In this document: positions 30,743-41,055 of the stretch, piece after piece
Layout of the letters: the number at the start of each line of letters is the position of its first letter
Numbering within the stretch: the stretch's first letter is position 1
Source: Kitagawia praeruptora
Taxonomy: Eukaryota > Streptophyta > Magnoliopsida > Apiales > Apiaceae
NCBI GenBank assembly: GCA_037693485.1
Contig: CM075344.1
Span: forward strand, 73,031,501 to 73,095,500
Length of the DNA stretch: 64,000 nucleotides
Direction of reading: 5' to 3'
Notes under the pieces: model-generated
Told to the model about the DNA's origin: nothing
The model's database searches: none
Seen by the model: only the letters and a program-made list of their open reading frames with translations
Made by a program: the position numbers and the translations under genes

Positions 30743-32454
30743 TCCAATCAACTAGTTGACAAAGTAGTTGTACCAATTATAGAGTTCTGTTAGAAAGAAT
30801 GTTTCATTTTCTTCCTCACTGTGAGTGTGTGATAGTGTTTAGTGTACCTCACAAGTGTTTCACTCTTCTCTCCACTCATTTGTGTTGAGTGTCTCGCTTC
30901 TCTCTGTGTTTACACTCTTGCTCACTAGTGTATCACTCATATCACTCATAGCTCCAATATCCATTAGTGTACCTGCAAGGAAAAATCACCCTAGCCCCTT
31001 CAAGAGAGGTCAGTGGTGGTGCAATGGGAGTTCGCAAATCCCAAATCCTCGTTGGACTCGTTAGACGAATCTGAGTCATAATCTACAAGTTGCTAGTTTT
31101 CCCTTTTTAGGATTTTCAGATTTGAATTCTGAGAAGGTAAACAATGATCTGTAAATTTAGCATTGAGATCAAGGTTCCCTTCTAATGTCTGTGAAGACAT
31201 CACCTTGTTAAACTCATCAGGTAAAATCTGAATCATAGTTTACAAGTTGCCGATCCGCACCTATGTCAGACCCGTTACCCGCAGGATCCAGAGATGTTCC
31301 CTCTGGGGAGTTAGATAATGATCTTGTTGAATTTTGCATTTGAGATCAATACCTTCTCTCGAGGTCTGTGAAGACTCTTGGTTCATTAAAGAACCTTTAA
31401 CTTATAATCCTAACCGTAAAATGGTTGGATTACAGGTTTCCGTCAATTCATCCTTAGTGTGTGCAATCTCACTTTGTGCATATGAAATATTTTGGTTAGT
31501 GGATAAGGTAGTGACTCTCCAACTGAATATCCCACACATCCTTATTTGCTGCATCAAGTGCAGTTACTCCCTGGTGACCTTTAGTCTGATAGGTTACTTC
31601 CTTTTAGGGGGTAAGATAGAATGTGTTTGAGTTTGACTGTAGTCTGGGATAAAAGTTGTTGGGTTTACAACCTTATGACTAAACATGTGAAAAAGCAAAA
31701 CTCCATTTAGATGAACCTGCATCACAGAATATGAGTAATAGAGATAGAATGATATACAGTTGTGATTTCAAAAGATTTACAATGTAAGCAATCACAACTA
31801 TAGAAAGAGATTTTGAGTTAGGAAGTTAAATAGATCTTGAGCCGGTTTTACTAAACAAAAACATAAACAAAAATCCAATTAACAATAAATATTAATCAAA
31901 TTAATGAATGTTAATGTTTAAACCAATACAAACAAAACTATTTTATCATGTTTTAGATCCTGTATGTTAGATACCAACTGTTACCACTTGTTAACACTTG
32001 TTAGGTCTTGTCTTCAAATTGTTAGAACCTGGAAATCAAACGTTTATTCCTAAACAATTGAATTGACATATACCATTTTGATACCAACAATGGTCCTATA
32101 TAAGAAATTCTGTTAATAACAACAACACAACAAAGATTAGAAGTTAAAACTGCATGATATGTGTGTGTTAAACAGAAGAAGTACAAAAGAACCAAGTACA
32201 GGGACCTGTTTGTAAGTTTTGAAAGTATAGTGACTAAACTGAAAAACTATACAAACTATATATATACACATGAAAAATAATATACAAAAATAAGAAATAA
32301 TATACATAATAATAATATTAAATAAAAACTAAAAAGAAAAGAAAAATATGATTTTTTTTTATTATTCAAAAATAACTGTATTAATAATATTTACAGAATA
32401 TTAGAAATAAAAGAAAATAATTTAAAAAAAAATATTTACAACAATTGTTAGGTC

Positions 32455-32925
32455 CGATATCGATTTGAGCTTTCAGAGTGAAGTTTTGAAAATTCTAAGT
32501 CTGGGAAGATTTTCGAGTTAGTGAGTTAGTGACTATCTCGAACTTCAACTCGAAACTCGACTTAGATTTTCGAGTTAGTGACTATCTCGAACTTCAACTC
32601 GAAACTCACTATCTCGAACTTCATCTCGAAACTGACTATCTCGAACTTCAACTCGAAACTCGACTTAGATTTTCGAGTTAGTGACTATCTCGAACTTCAT
32701 TTCGAAACTGACTATCTCGAACTTTATCTCGAAGTTCGACTTAGGATTCGAGTTCGAGTTACCAGTGCCTAGTTATCTTGAAAATTTTCGAGATAAGATC
32801 TATCTCGAACTTTATCTCGAAGTTCGACTTAGGATTCGAGTTCGAGTTACCAGTGCCTAGTTATCTTCAAAATTTTCGAGATAAGATCTATCTCGAACTT
32901 TATCTCGAAGTTCGAGATGAGGACC
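32455..32925. repeat. ATCTCGAACTT / AACTCGAAACT array in copia C
   Basis: About 25 TCGAA-centred units (ATCTCGAACTTCA, AACTCGAAACT, ATTTTCGAGTTAG, ATCTCGAAGTTCG) in both orientations, with higher-order repeats of about 75 and 100 bp (e.g. 32755-32820 repeated at 32830-32890). Confidence 0.85.
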
Positions 32926-33545
32926 AATATAACTATTCTAAAAATCAAGTATTAACAGAATATGTACCAGATTATTTACATGAAGCAATTCTAACAATGA
33001 AGCAAATTTAATTATTAAAACAAGCTATAAAATAGCAAAATAATTTACACTAAAATTATAAAATCGAATAAAAATTATAAAAACAATCATATGTAGTCCC
33101 TTTTATGAAATCAAACATTAATAACAAAAGGACAAACACTACAAACCAATTAATAAACTATTAACTATTTACATATATATTTGTAGTAAATTAATAAATT
33201 TATATATTTTCTTAATAAAGTAACTTTCTTATAGAAAATCATTTAAAGAGAAAATATGACTTATTAAATCAACACAAATATTCAAAAGTAATTTTCAACA
33301 AAAATAGATTTCTCATTAATTTCAACTTGTAAAATTTGAGAAAAATATTTTTAGAGAAAATTAAAATATTCTAAAATTAAAAGAAGTAAGTAGGAATATA
33401 TTAAGAAGATAATGACAATGATTTAAGAATTAACAAGCAAGAAAATAAGTTGATAAAATAATTATACAAGTGATTTTAATAACAAATAATTACAAAGATA
33501 ATCACTTATAAATTATTAACGAGCAAACCTCAGATATTAACTAGT

Positions 33546-36500
33546 TTAATTACTAGGACTATTTAACATACCCAATTCACCAACAATTCTGGTGAATGTG
33601 GATTCGTCAAGAGACTTAGTAAAAATATCTGCTGTTTGTTCTTCCGTGGGTACAAAATGTAACTCCACGGTACCATTCATGACATGCTCTCTAATGAAAT
33701 GATACCTGATATCAATGTGCTTTGTCCTCGTATGCTGCACAGGATTGTTGGAGATTGCTATGGCACTTGTATTGTCACACAAGATAGGAATTTTGTCAAG
33801 TACAAAGCCATAGTCCCTTAGCTGATTCCTAATCCACAAAATCTGTGCACAACAGCTTCCAGCAGCTATGTATTCAGCTTCAGCTGTTGAGTTGGAAACT
33901 GTTTGCTGTTTCTTGCTGTACCAGGAAACCAACCTGCCACCTAGGAATTGACAACTCCCAGAGGTGCTTTTCCTATCTACAACACTTCCTGCATAATCTG
34001 AATCTGTATATCCAACAAGATTAAAACCAGAATCTTTAGGGTACCAGATGCCTAAGTTAGGCGTACCCTTAAGATATCTCAAGATTCTTTTAACAGCAAT
34101 GAGATGAACATCTCTAGGATCCGATTGGAACCTTGCACACAAGCACGTAGCATACATAATATCTGGTCTACTTGCAGTAAGATAAAGTAATGAGCCTATC
34201 ATACCTCTGTAGCTTGTGATATCTACCTTGATAGAATTTTCACATGCTCCAAATTTAACAGCTGTAGATGATGGTGTTCTTGCTGAAGATGAGTCCTCCA
34301 TTTGATATTTCTTGAGGAGCTCTCTGACATACTTGGATTGACAGATAAATATCCCATCTGTCCTTTGACTTACTTGCAATCCAAGAAAGAACTTCAGCTC
34401 ACCCATCATGCTCATTTCAAACTTACCCTGCATTAACTTAGCAAATTTCTTGCAAAGAAGATCATTAGTAGACCCGAATATTATATCGTCCACATAGATT
34501 TGAACTAATATTGTATCATTTTTATGTTTCTTTGTAAAGAGAGTTTTGTCTATGACACCTCTAACAAAACCATTTTCAAGTAAAAATTCAGAGAGAGTGT
34601 CATACCATTTCCTTGGTGCTTGCTTAAGACCATAGATAGCCTTGAAGAGAAAGTAGACATAATCCAATAGATCTGGATCTTCAAAACCAGGGGGCTGTTC
34701 TACATATACCTCTTCATCTAGCTTACCATTCAGAAAAGCACTCTTGACATCCATTTGATAAACCTTAAAGTTTGAGAATGCTGCGAATGCCAAGAATATT
34801 CTGATAGCCTCAAGTCTTGCCACTGGAGCGTAGGTTTCATCATAATCAATGCCTTCAGCTTGTGAATAACCTTTTGCTACCAGTCTTGCTTTATTTCTCG
34901 TCACTGTGCCATCTTCATCAAGTTTGTTTCTGAATACCCACCTAGTGTCAACCACTTTCCTGTCTTTTGGTCTGGGTACCAGCTTCCATACTTCTTGTTG
35001 TTTGAATTGATTGAGTTCATCTTGCATAGCAATCACCCAATCAGGATCAGAAAGAGCTTCCTCAGTTTTCTTAGGTTCCATTTCAGATAGAAACCCTGAA
35101 TAATTACATTGATTTTGAGTAGCACTTCTAGTTTTCACACCAACATCTGGATCACCAATGATTAGCTCAAAAGGATGAGCTCTATTCCAAACAGTCTGTC
35201 TGGGAAGATTAGATCTTGATGATTCGCCTTGTTCTTCATTGTGATGTTGTGTGTGACCAGTTGACCCTTCATTGTCTCCCCCTGAGTTGTTGCCAGGTTG
35301 ACTAGATGATTGTTCAGGAGTGTCAGGGGTATCTTCATTATTATCATTGTTTTCATCACCATTACCCTGATCATCATCATTATTATCATTGTTGTCATTA
35401 GCATCAGCAAAAACATCAGGTGGATTATCATCATCTGAATCTTGATCTGTCATATCATCAAAAGATAGCTTTTCAGATGAATCCTCAGTTTGGATACTAG
35501 GGAGTTTAGTGTCATCAAATGTTACATTGACACTTTCCATCATCTTCTGTTCATCAATCACATACACCCTGTATGCCCTCATTGAATAACCAATAAAAAT
35601 TGCTTCAAATGCTTTTGTATCGAATTTACCACCTTGATCATCACCTTCTTTAAGCACAAAGCATTTTGCCCCAAATACATGAAAGTATTTGAGTGATGGT
35701 TTCTTATCAGCCATAATTTCATAGGGTGTCTTCATATGGTCTTTATTGATTAGAGTTCGATTCTGGGTATAGCACGCAGTGTTGACAGCTTCAGCCCAAA
35801 AATACAATGGAAGCCTTGATTCACTTAACATAGTACGTGCAGCTTCAATCAAGGTTCTATTCTTTCTTTCCACTACCCCATTTTGCTGAGGAGTTCTTGG
35901 AGCTGAGTATTGTCTAGTTATACCCTTCTCAGTGCAGAAGTCATTTAGAACTGCATTCTTGAATTCAGTTCCATTGTCTGATCTTATAGCTCTCACTGGA
36001 TACGTAGAATCTCGCTCAATTAATTTGATGTGATCAATCACCAGTTGTGGAGTCTCATCTTTAGAATTCAAAAATATGACCCATGTGTATTTTGAAAAAT
36101 CATCAACGATCACTAGAGCATATCTCTTCCTTGACATGGACATCACATTAACTGGACCAAACAAATCCATATGAAGTAATTGTAATGGTTCAGTTATTGA
36201 AGATGTGTTAGTGCTCCTGTGACTTGCCCTTTTTAGCTTGCCTTTTTGACATGCATCACACAGTCCTTCTTGAGTGAATTCCATTGAAGGCAAACCTCTC
36301 ACCAATTCTCTTTTAACTAGAGAATTCATTGTTTTGAAATTGAGATGAGAAAGTTTCTTGTGCCATAGCCAACTCTCGTCATTAGATGCTTTAGTGTAGA
36401 AGCAAGTGATTTCTTCAGTGCTTCCAGAGTTCATATTGGCTACGTACAGATTGCCTTTTCTAACTCCTGTCAGTTGTGGCTTTTCATGTCTCTTGTGTGA

Positions 36501-36848
36501 AATTAGACAATTCTTCTTGTTGAAATAAACTTCATATCCTTTGTCACAGAATTGACTGACACTGAGCAAATTGTGCTCAAGTCCTTTCACAAAAGAAACT
36601 TCATCAATGATAACATTTCCAGCTTCAAGTCTGCCATATCCATCAGTTCTACCTTTGCTGTTATCTCCAAAGGTAACTACTGGGCCGGCCTTCTCCACCA
36701 CATTTGTCAGCAGGGTTCTGTCACCAGTCATATGCCTTGAACATCCACTGTCCAAGATCCAGGTCACTCGATCAACCTGTTTCACACCCTGCATTGACAA
36801 ATAGGTTAAACCTTCTTCGGAACCCAAATCTGATTGGGTCCAGAATAC
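33546..36848 (-). CDS. Copia C Pol polyprotein: protease, integrase, reverse transcriptase, RNase H
   Basis: A single open frame. Order in element sense: protease (WILDSGCSRHMTGDRTLL, about 36760-36700), integrase zinc finger (WLWHKKLSHLNF), integrase core (HMDLFGPVNV, RSDNGTEFKN, TPQQNGVVERKNRTLIEAAR), acidic Asn/Asp linker, reverse transcriptase (KVYQMDVKSAFLNG, GLKQAPRKWYDTL, YVDDIIFGSTN), and RNase H (GYTDSDYAGS, STAEAEYIAA, ADIFTKSLDE). All catalytic motifs look intact. The frame opens after TAA at 36851-36849 and overlaps gag by about 43 nt in the -1 frame. The first ATG in frame is at 36794, just after the gag stop. So Pol is made either by -1 frameshifting or by separate initiation. 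Length is normal for the lineage. Confidence 0.95.
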   Translation of the reverse strand, partial: VFWTQSDLGSEEGLTYLSMQGVKQVDRVTWILDSGCSRHMTGDRTLLTNVVEKAGPVVTFGDNSKGRTDGYGRLEAGNVIIDEVSFVKGLEHNLLSVSQFCDKGYEVYFNKKNCLISHKRHEKPQLTGVRKGNLYVANMNSGSTEEITCFYTKASNDESWLWHKKLSHLNFKTMNSLVKRELVRGLPSMEFTQEGLCDACQKGKLKRASHRSTNTSSITEPLQLLHMDLFGPVNVMSMSRKRYALVIVDDFSKYTWVIFLNSKDETPQLVIDHIKLIERDSTYPVRAIRSDNGTEFKNAVLNDFCTEKGITRQYSAPRTPQQNGVVERKNRTLIEAARTMLSESRLPLYFWAEAVNTACYTQNRTLINKDHMKTPYEIMADKKPSLKYFHVFGAKCFVLKEGDDQGGKFDTKAFEAIFIGYSMRAYRVYVIDEQKMMESVNVTFDDTKLPSIQTEDSSEKLSFDDMTDQDSDDDNPPDVFADANDNNDNNDDDQGNGDENNDNNEDTPDTPEQSSSQPGNNSGGDNEGSTGHTQHHNEEQGESSRSNLPRQTVWNRAHPFELIIGDPDVGVKTRSATQNQCNYSGFLSEMEPKKTEEALSDPDWVIAMQDELNQFKQQEVWKLVPRPKDRKVVDTRWVFRNKLDEDGTVTRNKARLVAKGYSQAEGIDYDETYAPVARLEAIRIFLAFAAFSNFKVYQMDVKSAFLNGKLDEEVYVEQPPGFEDPDLLDYVYFLFKAIYGLKQAPRKWYDTLSEFLLENGFVRGVIDKTLFTKKHKNDTILVQIYVDDIIFGSTNDLLCKKFAKLMQGKFEMSMMGELKFFLGLQVSQRTDGIFICQSKYVRELLKKYQMEDSSSARTPSSTAVKFGACENSIKVDITSYRGMIGSLLYLTASRPDIMYATCLCARFQSDPRDVHLIAVKRILRYLKGTPNLGIWYPKDSGFNLVGYTDSDYAGSVVDRKSTSGSCQFLGGRLVSWYSKKQQTVSNSTAEAEYIAAGSCCAQILWIRNQLRDYGFVLDKIPILCDNTSAIAISNNPVQHTRTKHIDIRYHFIREHVMNGTVELHFVPTEEQTADIFTKSLDESTFTRIVGELGMLNSPSN
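35274..35286 (-). promoter_or_regulatory. Copia C candidate central polypurine tract
   Basis: Element-sense ACTCAGGGGGAGACA, encoding SGGD in the integrase-RT linker; same place and nearly the same sequence as in copias A and B. Confidence 0.4.
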
Positions 36849-39139
36849 TTAAAGAATTGGCCTTTGTCAGGCAAAACAACATTTTTAACCTTGACACCAA
36901 TTTCACCATTAACCAACAAACATTTAACCCTATAAATAGATTTGACAATCTTTTGTTTTATCTTGGGTATCCATGTTTCTTTAGTAGCAATAACATTTGT
37001 TTCACTGACTGGACATTTGACCTTGTAAGCAGCCTTACAAAAAGTCTGTTTAGGCTTTGATACAAATGTCTCTCTCCTATCTTGAGGAGGACTAGCAGTC
37101 TTTGATCTAACATTTTTATTCTTATTCATATGTTGTCGAGGAGCAGTCTTACCAGCACATGCTTGATTACCATTAAAGTAAGCAGACATTACATTAAAAG
37201 CACAAGACATACAATTGACAACACCACATGCTTTATGATAAATATCAATGGTAGGCATGGTATGCATGTTAGATATGTTATTGTTCTTTTTCAACTTATC
37301 ACCACTAAACCCAGTTTTAGATGAACTTGTTGGATAAACAATCTTAACTGGTTTCTTAACAGATTTAACATTATCAAGGACTATGCCATTTGCACTGTCC
37401 TCATTACGCATCTCTTCTTGAATAATGATAGATGTGAAGTTTGGAGGTTCTGCAATCGACTTCTTAAAGAGCGGATCTTCAACCTTCTTAAGCACATGTG
37501 GTATACCCCTCTCTTTAGCACTAACAAGGTTAGGGGTATTTATGCCTAACAATCCAACAGCTTCGTTATAACCAAACCCTATTCCTACAGTTCGTTCTAT
37601 AGCTTGTTTATTGAAATGTTCTTTAGAAAGTTTAACAGAATTAAAGCAAGCACTAACCTTGGTTTCAAGTTCAGCAATTTTAGAAAGTTGTTTAGTCACT
37701 ACCTCTAGAATAGATTTCTCTCTTCTATTAAGTCGTGCTATTTCCTCTTTTTGTTGATCTTGATTAACATGCACCTTTTTTAGTTCTAACACTTCATTTT
37801 CAAGTTCAGTGTTTAACAGATTTAATCTTGCAATGTGTTTTTGTGCATTAACCAAGGAACCACCTAACTGACGAACCAACTCAGAGTCAGTAAGTTTTAC
37901 CTGTGGTTTAGGATCAGTGAACATGTCACCATTTGCCATTAGTGCAAGATTTCCAAATTCTTCATCTTCACTATCTGTGTCATCCCAGCTTTTACCAGCA
38001 GCCACATAGGCTTTTCCAGGTTTCTTCTTTTCAGGAACATAATCTCTCTTCTGGGCTTGTTTGGGTTTCTGACACTCAGTGGCAAAGTGTCCAAGTTCAT
38101 TGCAATTATAACAACGAATTTTGCTTCTATCAACAGTTCCAGTTTTGTAGCCACCTCTGCTACTGGAAGATGAGGAACCTCCTCTCTGGAATCTGTTATT
38201 AGACTTGAACTTGAACTTAGGATTTCTCCTGAATCTGAAGTTGCCAAACTGTCTAACCATGAGTGCCATGGATTCATCCTCCAACTGATCCAATTCTTCT
38301 AATGAGTAAAACTCACTTCCATCCTGAATAGCTGGTGTCTGACCATGTTCCACTTCAGTCTGCTCCTTGTCTGAGCTGTAAGGTCGAACAACCTTAGCTT
38401 CCACTTCCTTAGGAGCCTCAACCACTAATGCTGTAGATGAACTTGCAACTCTACCTTTACCATGAATCTCTTTCTGTTGGACTTGTTCCAACTCATAGGT
38501 TTTTAAAATACCGAAGAGTTTTTCAAGAGAAACTTTATTCAAGTCACAAGATTCTCTTATTGCTGTTATCCTGTGTTCCAGGTGAGTCGGCATAGTCAGT
38601 AAGAACTTCAGATTAATCTCCTTCTGTGTATAGTTCTTGCCATGGATTTGCAAGTTGTTGATTATTTTATTATACCTTTCAAACACTTCTTGAATGCCTT
38701 CATTAGGGCCAGCTCTGAAGTGTTCATACTCAGAGGTTAAGATTTGAAGTCTGTTCTCCCTGACTTCATCGGTTCCTTCATTAATGGTTTCAATAGTTTC
38801 CCACATGTGTTTGGCAGTTTTACAATTCATCACATGGCTGTACATCACAGCATCCAGGGAATCTATTAGAATGAGTCTGAGGTTTTTATCAAGCCCTGCA
38901 TCCTCCTTTTCATCAGGTGTATAGGTAGCAGGGTCCTTTTCATAAGATTTAGCAGGAATCACAATTTTACCCTCAGCTTCAACTTCATCTTCATAGACCA
39001 TAGGAGTTTTAGGTCCGGTTTTCAAAACAACCAAATATTTAACGTTTGTACATTCCAGAAACAACTCCATCTTATTCTTCCACATATCATAATTATCTTT
39101 GTCAAAGATAGGTATCTTAACAATGGCTTTAGAAGTCAT
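36806..39139 (-). CDS. Copia C Gag (777 aa)
   Basis: Starts at the ATG at 39139, about 85 nt from the primer binding site. The N-terminal third is a UBN2-type capsid region (KIPIFDKDNYDMWKNKMELF, NCKTAKHMWETIE, EGTDEVRENRLQIL). It is followed by an acidic segment, a basic RG/Ser stretch, zinc knuckle CYNCNELGHFATEC (about residue 345), a long heptad coiled coil (about residues 425-510) and a C-terminal extension with the Cys motif CGVVNCMSCAFNVM. It ends NQIWVPKKV. Gag forms the particle and binds the element RNA. The Cys motif has a counterpart in copia A, so the extension is probably functional. Confidence 0.94.
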   Translation of the reverse strand: MTSKAIVKIPIFDKDNYDMWKNKMELFLECTNVKYLVVLKTGPKTPMVYEDEVEAEGKIVIPAKSYEKDPATYTPDEKEDAGLDKNLRLILIDSLDAVMYSHVMNCKTAKHMWETIETINEGTDEVRENRLQILTSEYEHFRAGPNEGIQEVFERYNKIINNLQIHGKNYTQKEINLKFLLTMPTHLEHRITAIRESCDLNKVSLEKLFGILKTYELEQVQQKEIHGKGRVASSSTALVVEAPKEVEAKVVRPYSSDKEQTEVEHGQTPAIQDGSEFYSLEELDQLEDESMALMVRQFGNFRFRRNPKFKFKSNNRFQRGGSSSSSSRGGYKTGTVDRSKIRCYNCNELGHFATECQKPKQAQKRDYVPEKKKPGKAYVAAGKSWDDTDSEDEEFGNLALMANGDMFTDPKPQVKLTDSELVRQLGGSLVNAQKHIARLNLLNTELENEVLELKKVHVNQDQQKEEIARLNRREKSILEVVTKQLSKIAELETKVSACFNSVKLSKEHFNKQAIERTVGIGFGYNEAVGLLGINTPNLVSAKERGIPHVLKKVEDPLFKKSIAEPPNFTSIIIQEEMRNEDSANGIVLDNVKSVKKPVKIVYPTSSSKTGFSGDKLKKNNNISNMHTMPTIDIYHKACGVVNCMSCAFNVMSAYFNGNQACAGKTAPRQHMNKNKNVRSKTASPPQDRRETFVSKPKQTFCKAAYKVKCPVSETNVIATKETWIPKIKQKIVKSIYRVKCLLVNGEIGVKVKNVVLPDKGQFFKYSGPNQIWVPKKV

Positions 39140-39223
39140 GATGAATTTTTAAGAGAGTTAAAAATTCGAGCTTGATTTTTAATTGAATAAAAATAGGATC
39201 TTGATTTGTATATCAATCAAACG

Positions 39224-39235
39224 GCTCGGATACCA
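39224..39235 (-). promoter_or_regulatory. Copia C primer binding site (one-base variant)
   Basis: TGGTATCCGAGC on the minus strand, two bases from the LTR. It differs from the usual plant initiator-tRNA complement TGGTATCAGAGC by one base. Confidence 0.9.
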
Positions 39236-39237
39236 AT

Positions 39238-41050
39238 TGTTAGGTCCAATAAGATTGTAGAAGGGGGGGTTGAATACAATCTATACCCTTTTATCAAAAT
39301 TTGTCCTTAAAATTTAAATTTACTTTAGACAAATTTTGTGCGGAATTAAATGAAACAAAGTTCAAGTTAAATATAACAATATATTAAACTTGAGGGTTGT
39401 TACAAAATCAGTACAGAGTAATATCAAGTTAATAAAAACAAATTAGAAAATTCGACATGAATTTTTCTTAATTTGTTAATAAAAATCGAGATATAGATTA
39501 GGAGTAAAAACTCGCTAATAGTACAAGAGTCACAAGTAATCAAGCTTGAACGGATTAAATATTACAAATACAAAGCTTTTGATTTTCTGGGAATTTATTG
39601 CTCTTGAATGATATCTTTTAAGATGAGAGAGAGTTGCTGTGTGTTCTTGATAATCTTGAACTGATATTTTGTTGTATTTATAGCCCCTGTGTCTTTGTCT
39701 TGGTTGATTTATTTTTGTTGAACAAATCTTGGACGTCCCTGCTAATTTTGATTTCATTTTGTACATCAAAGACAATCTCCAAGACAATCTGTTCTTCCAA
39801 GACAATCGCCAAGACAATCTGTTCTTCCAAGACAATTAGATTTGTACTGCCAAGACAATCGAATTTGAACTGCCAAGACAATCGCCAAGACAATCAAGCT
39901 TTCCAAGACAATTGATTTTGAACTACCAAGACAATCGCCAAGACAATCCAATCTTCCAAGACAATCGCCAATACAATTGATGAATTGTATTGTTGAATTA
40001 AAAACTCAGGCCTCGACTGAATTGTGTTGAATTGAACAATGATAAAACATGCTGTCAAGCTGAATCACATTTGCAGGAAGAGGAGTGTGCTGCACGCGGG
40101 CCTTTTGTGCGACTTGTCACAGGCGCGTGTCTTGTACGCGCGCGGTAGAAGAGTGACAGTGTGGCCGACAACATCCTGCACACCACTTGCAACTTGTTTT
40201 CTTTTGTTAATTCTGTCGACTACAACTTGTTTTCTTAATTTTGTGTTCACACACAAAATTACAACTTAGTACCTCACCTTTAACAGATCTTGCACTTCAA
40301 TTGGGCCTTAAGCCCAATGGCTTTTCAACCAGCCCAGTTCAGTTCTTTTGGATTCAGCCCATGCAAATTCATAACCCAAATACTCTTTTGTTTTAATTTA
40401 ATTAATTACTTAATCAATTAATCATTTAAACAAATAATGATTAATTCATTAATTACTTAATTAAATCAACTTAGATTAATACATTAATTCAACGTTAATT
40501 AACATGATAATTAATTTAATAAAGAAATTAATTCAGAATGAATTAATTTATTAATTAAATAAATTACATAAATATGTTAATTAAATAAGAATTAATATAA
40601 ATCTATTGATAACGCAAATTCTTTTTCTCGAACCACTGAAAGTAATAAAGAAGTACCATCGAATTTCTGCTGACGCTCGATGCACGGTCTGGTTCATGAA
40701 CGACTAACTTCAACGGCTTTTCTTTATTTTTGACTTTAAAATCTGGTTCCTTTTCTATTCTTCTCTCTCTCTTTTTAATTCTTCTGTACTGACTCTGTCA
40801 CCTTGAAATCTCTATCACTTTAAATGAATCCACTTCTTTAACGAATACTTTACTGAGGCTTGATCAGATGACTGAGCTTCTTTCAATGTAGTAATTCCTC
40901 AAGACTGTAGATTGACCTTGATCTTTTTCTTCTGACAGATAATACAATCTGAGATTCCTTGTGACAGTCTATATACTATTTACTATTACAATCTTGTTTA
41001 AGTTGAGTTGTATCCTCGAAATACAAATAGGCTACATCATATGCCTTTCA
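39238..41050 (-). repeat. Copia C 5' LTR
   Basis: 1813 bp, partner of 28274-30086. Minus-sense TATAAATAC at 39682-39674. The CCAAGACAATC array (about 39760-39980) lies upstream of it in element sense. Confidence 0.97.
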
Positions 41051-41055
41051 AGTGG
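41051..41055. repeat. Target site duplication of copia C, right copy (AGTGG)
   Basis: Matches 28269-28273; gypsy LTR sequence resumes with AGTCGTTAAG. Confidence 0.97.

Larger units (their letters stand above)
30102..33545 (-). other. Copia C long non-coding region between pol and 3' LTR
   Basis: No credible coding frame in 3.4 kb. Holds four further AAGGGGGAG-type purine tracts (30597-30740), an imperfect duplication (31065-31215 against 31220-31385), a very AT-rich part (31850-32450) and the TCTCGAA motif array (32455-32925). In copia B the same position holds two extra ORFs. Whether this region once encoded something cannot be told. Confidence 0.7.
28274..41050 (-). mobile_element. Copia C: complete Sirevirus-like element, intact gag and pol
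   Basis: Minus-strand element of 12.8 kb with two 1813-bp LTRs (I see one difference, near 29995/40960), TSD AGTGG, PBS, PPT, intact gag (777 codons) and pol (about 1100 codons). About 3.5 kb of non-coding sequence separates pol and the 3' LTR, where copia B carries its extra ORFs. It is inserted in the 5' LTR of the gypsy element. It is the best candidate in the window for a recently active, autonomous element. Confidence 0.96.

Noticed and set aside
32455..32925. Heat-shock elements in the copia C array
   Set aside because: The units read CGAACTTC, with one base between GAA and TTC, not the required two, unlike the copia A array.
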